A DNA stretch of 64,000 nucleotides from an uncultured Gammaproteobacteria bacterium (lineage in GTDB: Bacteria; Pseudomonadota; Gammaproteobacteria; HK1), in NCBI GenBank assembly GCA_947258715.1, contig CAMYJH010000022.1, positions 62,001 through 126,000 of the forward strand. Reading direction: 5' to 3'. Of the stretch, positions 42,957-51,706 are shown piece after piece. Below the pieces are notes generated by a model. The model worked only from the letters and a program-made list of their open reading frames with translations, did not search any database and was not told the DNA's origin. The first letter of the stretch is position 1. Each line of letters starts with the position of its first letter. Both the position numbers and the translations under genes were made by a program.

Positions 42957-44438
42957 GAACGGATTCGGCACTTCGGTCGCGGTGGAGATCCATACGCTTT
43001 TCGTCTGCATGTACTCACGGATCGCTTCTTGCCCGTTCTCGCGCCCCAGGCCGCTGCGCTTGTAGCCGCCGAAGGGCGACATGTAGCTGACGGCGCGGTA
43101 GGTGTTGACCCACACCGTGCCGGCCTGCAAGCGCTCGGACATGAGCAGCGCGCGGCGGATGTTCTGGGTCCAAACGCCCGCGGCGAGGCCGAAGACCACG
43201 TCGTTGCCGACTTCGATGGCCTCGTCGTCATCTTTGAACGGGATCACCGAGAGCACGGGTCCGAACACTTCCTCCTGGGCAATTCGCATCTTGTTGTTGA
43301 CACCGGTGAAGATGGTGGGCTCCACGAACCAGCCGCTGCCGCACTCGGGACGCTCTGCCTTGCCGCCGCCGAGCACCGTTTCGGCGCCTTCGCCCTTGGC
43401 CACGTCGATATACCCGAGCACCTTTTCATACTGGGGGATGTTGGTGACCGGGCCCACCTGGGTTTCGGTCTCCATTGGGTTGCCCATCCTGGCGGTCTTG
43501 GCAAACGCGACCAGCTTGTCGACGAATTCGTTGTGGATTCTTTCCTGCACCAGCAGCCTGGAGCCGGCGATGCAGGTCTGGCCGGTAGCGGCGAAAATGC
43601 CGGAGACCGCGCCTTTGACCGCATCGTCCATGTCACAGTCGTCGAAGACGATATTGGGGGATTTTCCGCCAAGCTCGAGACTCACGCGCTTCAGTCCTTT
43701 GGCGGCGGTGGCGTAAATATGTTCGCCGGTGCGATCCGATCCGGTGAACGCCACCTTGCGCACCAGCGGGTGTTCCACCAGCGGCCCGCCGCACTCCGGA
43801 CCGAAGCCGGTGACGATATTGATCACGCCCGGCGGAAATCCGGCCGCCTCGACCAGGCGGGCGAACTCCAGCGCCGAGGCGCTGGTGTACTCGGAAGGCT
43901 TGAGAACGACGGTGTTTCCCGCGGCCAGGGCCGGCGCCAGCTTCCAGCTCGCCAGCATCAGCGGAGAGTTCCACGCCGAAATCGCTGCGCACACGCCCAA
44001 CGGCTCGTGACGGGTGAAATTGAACGCGGGCTTGTCGATGGGAATGACCGCGCCTTCGATCTTGTCCGCCAGCCCGCCGTAGTAGTAGTACCACTGGGGC
44101 ACGTACTTGAGCTGCGCCGCCATCTCGCTGATGAGTTTTCCGTTGTCTTTGACTTCCACCCGTGCCAGCACGTCGGCGTTCTTGGCGATCAAATCTCCGA
44201 GCCGTCGCATCAGCATGCCGCGCTCGGTGGCGCCGAGCTTCGGCCATTCACCGTGGATGAAAGCCTCGTGCGCAGCCTGCACCGCGCGGTCCACGTCTTC
44301 CGCTTTCGCTTGCGGAATCAGGCACCAGGGTTCGGCGGTATAAGGGTCAAAGCTTTCAAAGTACTCACCCGAGGCTGACTGGGCCCACTTGCCGCCTACG
44401 AACATCTTGTATTTTTTGAGGTTGGTCTTTTCAGACAT
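42945..44438 (-). CDS. aldehyde dehydrogenase (NAD-dependent)
   Basis: Aldehyde dehydrogenase of 497 residues, full length for the family. Active-site Cys in GQTCIAGSR (about 303), catalytic Glu in LELGGKSPN, Asn in SAWNSP, and the NAD-binding FTGSDRTGEHIY. It is similar in style to gamma-glutamyl-aminoaldehyde or betaine-aldehyde-type enzymes. In the operon it follows an iron alcohol dehydrogenase, so the two could convert an alcohol to an acid. The last residues (VMR) and the TGA stop (42945-42947) come from the heptamer repeat. Confidence 0.92.
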   Translation of the reverse strand: MSEKTNLKKYKMFVGGKWAQSASGEYFESFDPYTAEPWCLIPQAKAEDVDRAVQAAHEAFIHGEWPKLGATERGMLMRRLGDLIAKNADVLARVEVKDNGKLISEMAAQLKYVPQWYYYYGGLADKIEGAVIPIDKPAFNFTRHEPLGVCAAISAWNSPLMLASWKLAPALAAGNTVVLKPSEYTSASALEFARLVEAAGFPPGVINIVTGFGPECGGPLVEHPLVRKVAFTGSDRTGEHIYATAAKGLKRVSLELGGKSPNIVFDDCDMDDAVKGAVSGIFAATGQTCIAGSRLLVQERIHNEFVDKLVAFAKTARMGNPMETETQVGPVTNIPQYEKVLGYIDVAKGEGAETVLGGGKAERPECGSGWFVEPTIFTGVNNKMRIAQEEVFGPVLSVIPFKDDDEAIEVGNDVVFGLAAGVWTQNIRRALLMSERLQAGTVWVNTYRAVSYMSPFGGYKRSGLGRENGQEAIREYMQTKSVWISTATEVPNPFVMR

Positions 44439-44513
44439 GATCTTTTCTCTTCAATTGCTGGAATTTTTGATACGCCCGGTGGCGCGAAGGGGCTGTGGGA
44501 ACTGCATCCACTT

Positions 44514-45707
44514 TCAGCATTCGCCTAAATTGCCCTGAATGGCTTTATTGAAAAGCTGGCTCAAGTTCTCCTTGGTCAGCGGAACGGGGTTGGTTGCAGC
44601 CGAAGGATCGATTTCTGCCATCGGCGCCAGCGTTTCGATGTGCTCGTCCGCTACACCTATGTCGGAAAGCGTGTGGGGTATGCCGATGCGCAGCCGAAGC
44701 TCGAGTATCCACTCGAGCACAATGTCGAAGGAGGGATCACCAAGTTCGAGGTAACGGGCCAGGGCGGTCAGCTTGTCCTCGATTTCGGCGCGGTTGAACA
44801 TCAGCACGTAGGGCATGACCACTGCGTTTGTCAGCCCGTGATGGGTGTCGAGCACGGCACCGCAGGGATGGCTCATGGCGTGCATGGCGCCGAGACCTTT
44901 TTGGAACGCCGTCGCGCCCATAGTGGAGGCCACCTGCATTTGAGCGCGGGCCATGAGGTTATCGCCTTCGCTGCAGGCTACCGGCAGCCACTCCCTGATC
45001 AGCCTCATGCCCTCCAGCGCGATGCCCTGCGCCATGGGATGGTAAACGGGACTACAGTAGGCTTCGAGATTGTGAGACAAGGCGTCCATGCCCACGGCGG
45101 CGGTTATGTGCGCCGGAAGGCCCAGGGTGAGCTCCGGGTCGTCGATGACGATGGCCGGAAGCATCTTGGGATGAAAGATGATTTTTTTCGTGTGGTCACG
45201 TTCATCGGTGATCACCGAGGCGCGACCCACCTCCGACCCGGTGCCGGACGTGGTCGGCACCGCAACGATTGGCGATATGCCGTCGGCGTTCACCCGCGTC
45301 CACCAGTCGTCGCGATCCTCGAAGTCGAACAGCGGCCGGGTTTGCCCCGCCATCAGAGCGATGGCTTTTCCCGCGTCGAGGGCGCTGCCGCCGCCGAAAG
45401 CAACGACGCCGTCGTGTCTGCCTTCGCGATAAGCTTCAACACCTTCGCTGACGTTGGCCTCGACCGGGTTTCCGCGCACCTTGGAGAACACCTCACATCC
45501 CAAGCCCGCAGCGCGGCAGAGCTCGACCGCGCTTCCAAGCATCGGCAACGCGGCAAGTCCCGGATCCGTGACCAGCAGCGGCCGGCGCATGCCCAGCTGC
45601 CTGCAGGCATCGGCAAGTTCGCGGACGCGCCCGGCCCCGAAGCGAATGCTGGTGGGGTAATTCCAGTTGCCGGAAAGCCGCGATACGTCGATGTTGTGGC
45701 CTTTCAT
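44514..45707 (-). CDS. iron-containing alcohol dehydrogenase
   Basis: Alcohol dehydrogenase of 397 residues, group III (iron-dependent). Nucleotide-binding GGGSALDAGKAIAL, the DALSHNLEAYCSP block and the metal ligands in SHPCGAVLDTHHG are visible. The frame opens upstream to 45758, but that N-terminal stretch (HASRITH) is encoded by the heptamer repeat and is not protein-like; the true start is the ATG at 45707. It lies between two aldehyde dehydrogenase genes, which fits oxidation of an amino alcohol or diol. Confidence 0.9.
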   Translation of the reverse strand: MKGHNIDVSRLSGNWNYPTSIRFGAGRVRELADACRQLGMRRPLLVTDPGLAALPMLGSAVELCRAAGLGCEVFSKVRGNPVEANVSEGVEAYREGRHDGVVAFGGGSALDAGKAIALMAGQTRPLFDFEDRDDWWTRVNADGISPIVAVPTTSGTGSEVGRASVITDERDHTKKIIFHPKMLPAIVIDDPELTLGLPAHITAAVGMDALSHNLEAYCSPVYHPMAQGIALEGMRLIREWLPVACSEGDNLMARAQMQVASTMGATAFQKGLGAMHAMSHPCGAVLDTHHGLTNAVVMPYVLMFNRAEIEDKLTALARYLELGDPSFDIVLEWILELRLRIGIPHTLSDIGVADEHIETLAPMAEIDPSAATNPVPLTKENLSQLFNKAIQGNLGEC

Positions 45708-45708
45708 A

Positions 45709-45828
45709 TTGGTGATGCGTGATGCGTTATGGGTGATGCGGGACGCGTGTTTGAGCAAGCGAGGGCGAATCCGATTCTATAGCCTGATTCGGTTTCCTCT
45801 TGTCGCGTCACACATCACGCGTCACCAT
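45709..45828. repeat. GCATCAC heptamer repeat element, copy 3 (degenerate)
   Basis: GGTGATGCGTGATGCG near 45711 and CGCGTCACACATCACGCG near 45805 are inverted arms with more mutations than copies 1 and 2. An inner inverted pair GAATCCGATTC/GATTCGG occurs. It lies between the iron alcohol dehydrogenase and the second aldehyde dehydrogenase. Confidence 0.75.
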
Positions 45829-45854
45829 GTAACTATACGGGTGAAAGAAATGTC

Positions 45855-47246
45855 TCAAACCGTGACCCGTAAATGAAACGACTTCGGCCGCGTGAGCTGC
45901 TCGTAGCCGATGCGGGACAGAGTGCAGCCGCGGCCCGAGTCTTTGACGCCGGTCCAGGCAAGCGCCGGGTCCAGGTAGTCGGCGCGGTTCATGAACCAGG
46001 TGCCGGTGGCGACGCGGTCGCCGATCTCCAGCGCCGATTTCTCGTCGCCGGTCCAGATTGAGGCGGTGAGGCCGAATTCACTGTCGTTCATAAGCGTCAC
46101 GGCCTCGTCGTCCGATCGCACCTTCATGATACCGACCACGGGGCCGAAACTCTCCTCCGTCATCACCCGCATGGAGTGGTCGACGTCGAGCAGGATCTGC
46201 GGCGCAAGGTAGGCGGAGCCGGGGGCGTCGGCGTCGAATGTCGCCGGGTCTATGACCGCCTTCGCGCCGGCCTTCACCGCCTCCGCTATCTGGGCGCGGA
46301 CAAATTCCGCCGCTTGCGCTTTCACCATCGGGCCCAGCGTGGTGCCCTCGCGCAGAGGGTTGCCGAGCCGGTAGCCATTCACCAGCTCCGCTGCGCCTTC
46401 GACGAAGGCATCGTAGACGTCCTGGTGCACGTACACGCGTTCAATGCCGCAGCAGGATTGCCCAGAGTTGAAGAAGGCGCCATCGACCACGTTTTCAATC
46501 GCGTGGTCAAGCTTCGCGTCGGCGCGGACGTAAGCCGGATCCTTGCCGCCGAGCTCGAGACCGAGGCCGATAAATCGCTTGGCGGCGGCCGCCTGTACCG
46601 CGTGGCCGGCGGGCACCGACCCGGTGAAGGCGACGAAGTCGACGCCGTCGGTCCCGATGAGAGCGAGCGCTTCCGGGTGACCCAGGTGCAGATATTGAAA
46701 CAATCCCTGGGGAAGGCCGGCGGATTCAAACGCCGCAGCGAAACGCTCGGCGCACAGCGGCGTCTGCGCCGAGTGCTTGAGCAGCACCGCGTTGCCGGCC
46801 ATGAGCGCAGGGACCACCGAGTTGACGGCGGTCAAGTAGGGATAGTTCCAGGGCGCGATGACAAAGACCACGCCCAGCGGATCCCGGCGCACGAAGCGGG
46901 TGAAGCCCTCTTTGGGTCCGGCATCGATCTCTCCCAGGGACCGCGGCGCGATCTCGATCATATACCTTGCCCGTTCCTCGAAGCCTCGGACCTCCCCCGG
47001 CGCGTGAGAAACCGGACGTCCCATCTGCCAGCTGATCTCCCGGGCGATTTCCGTGCCGTCAGCGACGAAGGCGTCCACCGCCCGGCCGAGCAGCGCCTGT
47101 CGTTGGCTGACGCTGGTTTGTCGCCACGCCTGCTGAGCGGTCCGGGCCCGTGAGAGGGCAGAGACGGCGTCTTCCAGGCTCGAAAGTGGGCGCTCAACGT
47201 AAACGCTTCCGTCGACCGGGGTGGTACATTTCAATAAGCGGGTCAT
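45855..47246 (-). CDS. aldehyde dehydrogenase (NAD-dependent)
   Basis: Aldehyde dehydrogenase of 463 residues; active-site Cys in NSGQSCCGIERV, Glu in LELGGKDPAY, Asn in APWNYPYL. It is divergent from the 42945 enzyme and belongs to the shorter succinate-semialdehyde/glyceraldehyde-like branch. The frame opens to 47384, overlapping the upstream SDR gene; the ATG at 47246 gives MTRLLKCTTPVDGS, a sensible N-terminus. Its likely role is to oxidise the aldehyde made by removal of the amine in this operon. Confidence 0.9.
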   Translation of the reverse strand: MTRLLKCTTPVDGSVYVERPLSSLEDAVSALSRARTAQQAWRQTSVSQRQALLGRAVDAFVADGTEIAREISWQMGRPVSHAPGEVRGFEERARYMIEIAPRSLGEIDAGPKEGFTRFVRRDPLGVVFVIAPWNYPYLTAVNSVVPALMAGNAVLLKHSAQTPLCAERFAAAFESAGLPQGLFQYLHLGHPEALALIGTDGVDFVAFTGSVPAGHAVQAAAAKRFIGLGLELGGKDPAYVRADAKLDHAIENVVDGAFFNSGQSCCGIERVYVHQDVYDAFVEGAAELVNGYRLGNPLREGTTLGPMVKAQAAEFVRAQIAEAVKAGAKAVIDPATFDADAPGSAYLAPQILLDVDHSMRVMTEESFGPVVGIMKVRSDDEAVTLMNDSEFGLTASIWTGDEKSALEIGDRVATGTWFMNRADYLDPALAWTGVKDSGRGCTLSRIGYEQLTRPKSFHLRVTV

Positions 47247-47352
47247 GGTGTGTTGATACTGCGTCTGAAAAGTGGGTTCGGGCGTTTGATCAAAGAAAAG
47301 ACCTAGAGTCGCCGAGTCGGCGGAAGAAATCCAGGCGGCAAAAGCATGTTCA

Positions 47353-48114
47353 TCAAGGCAGCGCCAGCAGGCCGCCGTCCACAACCAGCTCGGTGCCGGT
47401 AATGTAACTCGCCCGCTTGGAGAGCAGAAACAGGATCGCGTCCGACATGTTCTGGGTGCTGCCGACCCGGCCCAACGGTATGGCCGCCGCCGTCTTCTCC
47501 TGCAGCTTCGGATCGCTTCGCCAGCGCCTCTGCATCGGCGACTCGGTGGGTCCGGGAACCAGCACGTTGGATCGGATACCGTCTGCGGCGAACTGGATTG
47601 CGATGGACTTGGAGAGGGCGATCACCGCGGCCTTCGACGTCTGGTAGGCGTCCTGAGGTTGTTTGTCTCCGCGCAGGCCCTGGGTCGAGGAAACGTGCAC
47701 CATGGCACCTCCGCCGCTTTTCTTCATCAGCGGTACGGCGTGACGCACGGTATGGACGATGGACTTCAGATTGATGTCCAGCACCTGGTCCCACACTTTC
47801 AGATCCATGTCGGTAAGGGAGCCGTCGCGGGTGAACCAGAGAACCCCGGCGGCGTTGACCAGTAAATCCAGGCGCCCGCTGGCTTTAAACGCCTCTTGCA
47901 TGAAGTCGTGCACGAAGTCATCGTCGGTCACATCGCCCTGACGAAAGATCGCGCGGTCTCCGTGTTGGTCAAAGCCGTCCGGCTTCGGTTTTAGATCGGC
48001 CATGAACACCCGCGCGCCTTCGTCGAACAAATCTCTGGCCACGTTGAGGCCCATGCCGCCACCGGCGCCGGTGACGACGGCGCTCAGATCACTGAAACCG
48101 GAATCGCTTTGCAA
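47353..48114 (-). CDS. short-chain dehydrogenase/reductase
   Basis: SDR of about 253 residues. Cofactor motif TGAGGGMG, NNAG replaced by VNAAGV, Ser in VSSTQGL, Tyr-x-x-x-Lys in YQTSKAAV, and the C-terminal ITGTELVVDGG. The frame is open to 48252, which overlaps the end of the ligase gene; a TTG at 48114 gives a normal N-terminus (LQSDSGFSDLSAVVTG) and clears the overlap. The substrate is unknown; it sits between the amine ligase and the aldehyde dehydrogenase. Confidence 0.82.
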   Translation of the reverse strand: MQSDSGFSDLSAVVTGAGGGMGLNVARDLFDEGARVFMADLKPKPDGFDQHGDRAIFRQGDVTDDDFVHDFMQEAFKASGRLDLLVNAAGVLWFTRDGSLTDMDLKVWDQVLDINLKSIVHTVRHAVPLMKKSGGGAMVHVSSTQGLRGDKQPQDAYQTSKAAVIALSKSIAIQFAADGIRSNVLVPGPTESPMQRRWRSDPKLQEKTAAAIPLGRVGSTQNMSDAILFLLSKRASYITGTELVVDGGLLALP

Positions 48115-48142
48115 CTTGGATAGCCAGTCGGCAAGCAGTTGA

Positions 48143-49510
48143 TTAAATGATCTCGAAGTAGCGCTCGAGCTCCCAGTCGCTGATGTGCTTTCTGTACTCC
48201 CGCTCCTCCCATTCCCGAGTGGCGGCGTAGTGATCGACAAAGGCGTCACCAAACCAGTCCCTGGCCATCTCGGATTTCTTCAGCCTTTGGGCCGCCTCCC
48301 ACAGCGTCTTCGGCAGCTGCATGCGCTTGGGAAATCTCTGATCGTAGGCGTTTCCCTCCACCGGCCCTTCCGGCTCCACCTTGTTCTCGATGCCCCAGAT
48401 GCCGGAAGCCAGCGCCGCGGCGAGTATCACGTAGGGGTTGGCATCCGCCGCGCTGATACGATACTCGACCCGCTGGGAGTTTGGGCTGCCGGGGATTGCC
48501 CTTAGCGCACAGGTGCGGTTGTCGATGCCGTAGCTCGCCTCGGTGGGCGCCCAAAATCCCGGGATCAGGCGGGTGAAAGAGTTGATGGTGGGGGCGATCA
48601 TCGCCAGCAGCTCCGGCATCAGCTTTTGCTGTCCGCCGACGAAATGACGCATGCGATCGCTGATGTTGGCGGCTTTCGAATCGTCGTGAAAAACGGACTT
48701 GCCGTCGTCATCGCGTAAAGACATGTGCACGTGCCCGCTCTGGCCGGGCCAGTCCGGGGACCACTTGGCCATGAACGTAGCCATCATCCCCGAGCGCTGG
48801 GCCAGGATCTTGGTAAAGGTTTTGAACATCGCCGCCTTGTCGGCCGCATTCAGACCCGTGTCCACCTTGAGCGCCGCCTCCAGCACGCCGGGGCCGGTCT
48901 CCTCATGCAGCCCCTCGATGGCAAAATCCATCTCCTCGCATGTCTGCAACATCAGCCGGTAGAAATCCGAATGCACCGAGTTGCGCAGCATGGAGTAGCC
49001 GAAAAACCCGGGCGCAATGGGGCTCATGTCACGGTAGCGCTTCTCCCGCACCGTATGCGGTGTCTCGTTGAAAAGGAAAAACTCGTACTCGAAGCCGGCA
49101 AAAAGCGTGTAGCCCTGATTTTGAGCGCGGTCCAGGACCCGTCTTAAAAGGCCGCGCGGACAGACTTCTTCCGCAGGCGGCGCGAACTCTCCGAGGAAGA
49201 AAAGCCCGTTGTCCTCGAACGGGAGATCGCGGCAAGAATCCGGCAGCAGGCGCACGCTCGCATCGGGATAACCGGTGTGCCAGCCGGTGTAGCTGACGTT
49301 GTCGTAGAGCTGGTCGTAGGAATCCCAGCCGAGCACTACGTCGCAAAACCCGAAACCTTTGTCCAGAGCGGAGAGAAACTTCTCCCGCGCCATATATTTT
49401 CCGCGCAGGATTCCATCCATGTCGAACACACCGACTTTGACGTGGCTCAAACGCCGCTCTTCGATGATTGCACGCGCGTCAATTTCGGATTTAACGTCCC
49501 GGGCTTCCAT
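48143..49510 (-). CDS. glutamine synthetase-family ligase, gamma-glutamylamine synthetase-like
   Basis: Protein of 455 residues of the glutamine synthetase superfamily in the PuuA-like branch, which joins glutamate to an amine with ATP. Visible: FEYEFFLF (metal-binding Glu), EETGPGVLEAAL, GHVHMSLRDDDG (ATP/His loop) and RVEYRISAADANPY. The adenylylation region of ordinary GlnA is absent. GAGGAG lies 6 nt before the ATG at 49510. It heads an operon with SDR, aldehyde dehydrogenase, iron alcohol dehydrogenase, a second aldehyde dehydrogenase and a DUF1989 protein. That resembles a gamma-glutamylated amine pathway, but the amine is unknown. Confidence 0.85.
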   Translation of the reverse strand: MEARDVKSEIDARAIIEERRLSHVKVGVFDMDGILRGKYMAREKFLSALDKGFGFCDVVLGWDSYDQLYDNVSYTGWHTGYPDASVRLLPDSCRDLPFEDNGLFFLGEFAPPAEEVCPRGLLRRVLDRAQNQGYTLFAGFEYEFFLFNETPHTVREKRYRDMSPIAPGFFGYSMLRNSVHSDFYRLMLQTCEEMDFAIEGLHEETGPGVLEAALKVDTGLNAADKAAMFKTFTKILAQRSGMMATFMAKWSPDWPGQSGHVHMSLRDDDGKSVFHDDSKAANISDRMRHFVGGQQKLMPELLAMIAPTINSFTRLIPGFWAPTEASYGIDNRTCALRAIPGSPNSQRVEYRISAADANPYVILAAALASGIWGIENKVEPEGPVEGNAYDQRFPKRMQLPKTLWEAAQRLKKSEMARDWFGDAFVDHYAATREWEEREYRKHISDWELERYFEII

Positions 49511-49916
49511 AACCACTCCTCAAGAAAAACAATCGAGTCGAATAATGTCAGTTACCGGCAAGCTGGAAAAGCTCGCCGCTTATTCGAGTTTCGCGAAAAC
49601 CGTCAACCGAGACTACGAATCAGTCGCATCCGGGAGCGCGTCACGCACTTGTCGGGCGCCGGCGAAGCAGCACGCCCTGAACGACAATACGGCGCCGCGG
49701 TAAGTGCAACACCGAGCAACCTGTTCTACTCCGTCAGTCGGTTGGCAGCGGGCGGCGAATCGAATTTTCGCTCACCCGGGTGGAAGAATCGCCGCCCCCC
49801 TGAGGCTGCCGCGTGCCCGGGATCTGTTGGCAGGGCACCGGATTCCGCATATATTAGCGGTCAATAATAATATGGTTTGCCGTTAACCCAAACACCATCA
49901 AAAGGAGTCAAATAGA
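49511..49916. other. divergent promoter region of ligase operon and TRAP operon
   Basis: 406 bp between divergent genes. It contains a strong plus-strand promoter candidate at 49827-49855 (listed separately). No clear operator palindrome was found. Confidence 0.55.
49827..49855 (+). promoter_or_regulatory. putative sigma70 promoter of the TRAP operon
   Basis: TTGGCA (49827-49832) and TATATT (49850-49855) are separated by 17 bp, five of six matches each. Transcription would start near 49862, about 55 nt before the TRAP binding-protein ATG. Confidence 0.6.
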
Positions 49917-50966
49917 ATGAAAAAACGCGAATTTCTCAAAACGGCAGGCGTGGGAACCGCGGCTGCGGTTGCCGCGGCTCATGCGCCTTACGTGCATGCG
50001 CAGAAGAAAACGACCATCAAGTGGCGGCTTCAGACCTACGCCGGTGGTCCCTTGGCCGAGCATGTCATCAAACCCTCGATCGAGGAGTTCAACAAGGTGG
50101 CCAATGGGGAGATGGTCATCGAGTTGTATACCGCCGACCAGCTGGTGCCTACCGGTGAGCTGTTTCGGGCAATGCAAAGAGGCACCATCGATGCCGTGCA
50201 GAGCGACGATGACTCCATTGCCGCACCGGTGGACGTGTCCGTCTTCGGCGGCTACTTTCCCTTCGCCACCCGCTATAGCCTGGACGTTCCCGTTCTGTTC
50301 AGTCAGTACGGATTGAAAGAAATCTGGGAGGAGGCCTACGGAGAAGTGGAGGGCGTCACCTGGCTCAGCGCCGGCGCCTGGGACCCGTGTCACTTCAATA
50401 CCAAGAACCCGATCCGCAGCCTCGACGATTTAAAAGGCTTGCGTGTGTTCACCTTTCCTACCGCCGGTAAGTTCTTGTCGCGATTTGGCGTCGTTCCGGT
50501 AACCCTTCCGTGGGAAGATATCGAGGTCGCGGTTCAGACCGGCGAACTCGACGGCATCGCATGGTCGGGCATTACCGAGGACTACACCGTGGGTTGGGCC
50601 GACGTGACCGACTACTTCCTGACCAACAATATTTCGGGTGCCTGGTGTGGGTCCTATTTTGCCAACAGCGCCTCATGGAACAAGTTACCCGAGCATCTGC
50701 AGAGGTTGTTCCGTCTGTGCATGGACAGCTCGCACTACTACCGCCAGTACTGGTACTGGGGCGGCGAAGCGCATCTTCGGACCAAGGGCAAGAAACTGAA
50801 GCTCACATCCATCCCGGACAACGAGTGGCAGAAAGTCGAGGATGAGGCGCAGAAGTTCTGGGATGAGGTTGCGGCGACGAGCCCGAGGCGCGCGAAAGTG
50901 ATAAAAATCTTCAAAGAATATGCTGACGTGATGAAGAAGGCCGGGCGTCCGTATCGTTACGCCTGA
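49917..50966 (+). CDS. TRAP transporter substrate-binding protein (DctP type), probable Tat substrate
   Basis: Periplasmic solute-binding protein of 349 residues of the DctP/TRAP family. The N-terminus KKREFLKTAG followed by an Ala-rich stretch and VHAQ resembles a twin-arginine signal with a Lys-Arg variant, common in this family. The mature part has IKWRLQTYAG, LKGLRVFTFPTAG and the conserved GELDGIAWSGITED, where an acidic-ligand Arg-type site usually lies. AAAAGGAG before the ATG. Ligand unknown; the divergent amine operon suggests a small organic acid or amine derivative. Confidence 0.9.
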   Translation: MKKREFLKTAGVGTAAAVAAAHAPYVHAQKKTTIKWRLQTYAGGPLAEHVIKPSIEEFNKVANGEMVIELYTADQLVPTGELFRAMQRGTIDAVQSDDDSIAAPVDVSVFGGYFPFATRYSLDVPVLFSQYGLKEIWEEAYGEVEGVTWLSAGAWDPCHFNTKNPIRSLDDLKGLRVFTFPTAGKFLSRFGVVPVTLPWEDIEVAVQTGELDGIAWSGITEDYTVGWADVTDYFLTNNISGAWCGSYFANSASWNKLPEHLQRLFRLCMDSSHYYRQYWYWGGEAHLRTKGKKLKLTSIPDNEWQKVEDEAQKFWDEVAATSPRRAKVIKIFKEYADVMKKAGRPYRYA

Positions 50967-50995
50967 TTCCGGCGCGACAACTCGCAAAGCAAAAA

Positions 50996-51041
50996 ACCTT
51001 CCCTGGCTCAGGATCGAATCCGGCCAGGGAAGGTGTATTTT
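50996..51041. terminator. stem-loop between dctP-like and dctQ-like genes
   Basis: ACCTTCCCTGGC (50996-51007) pairs with GCCAGGGAAGGT (51023-51034), 12-bp perfect stem; the loop holds a further GGATCGAATCC palindrome. A T-rich stretch follows on the plus side (GTATTTTGAT) and a run of A precedes it, so it can act in both directions. It likely reduces expression of the membrane subunits relative to the binding protein. Confidence 0.75.
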
Positions 51042-51193
51042 GATCTCATCCGGTGGGCGAAGACCTGAGCGGTGGGCCTGGAGCCTTCATCGGCAGTCTG
51101 CGGGAAAATCCGCGTGGCCGCGTCGAGGCCGTGAAGCGTCGCATGCGCATGAGGCGCATTTTTTAATCGTGCTATTTCTGTAAACCCGCAGCA

Positions 51194-51706
51194 ATGCCGA
51201 AAGCGATAAGACTGTACGTGCGCTACGTCGACGCGATAAGTCGCGTCATCGGCAGGATCACCATGTACATGATCTTCGCCATGATGGGCATTCTTCTGTT
51301 CGGCGCCATTTCCCGGAGCTTTTTCAACGTCCCTTTCATCTGGGTCGTAGAGATGGCGCAGTTCGTCATGACCGCTTACTACCTGCTGGGCGGGGCATAC
51401 TCGATACAGCTCGATTCCCACGTGAGGATGGATCTGCTTTATGGCCGCTGGTCGCCGAGAACCAAGGCCATCGTCGACGCGGTCACCGGCTGTTTTCTCA
51501 TTTTCTATCTGATCATTCTTCTTTACGGCGGCATATCCAGCACCCACTACGCGATCGAATACAACCAGAAGAACTACTCCGTATGGGCGCCGCCCATGGC
51601 GCCGATCAAGATCATCATGACCATCGGCATCACCATGATGCTGCTGCAGATCATAGCGACCTTCTTCAAGGACCTGGAAAAGGCCAAGGGAGAGCAGGGC
51701 GCATGA
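51194..51706 (+). CDS. TRAP transporter small permease subunit (DctQ type)
   Basis: Inner-membrane protein of 170 residues with four membrane segments, as in DctQ, including the start MYMIFAMMGILLFGAISR. It forms the transporter with the large subunit downstream. The last bases overlap the start codon of the DctM gene (ATGA). Confidence 0.9.
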   Translation: MPKAIRLYVRYVDAISRVIGRITMYMIFAMMGILLFGAISRSFFNVPFIWVVEMAQFVMTAYYLLGGAYSIQLDSHVRMDLLYGRWSPRTKAIVDAVTGCFLIFYLIILLYGGISSTHYAIEYNQKNYSVWAPPMAPIKIIMTIGITMMLLQIIATFFKDLEKAKGEQGA

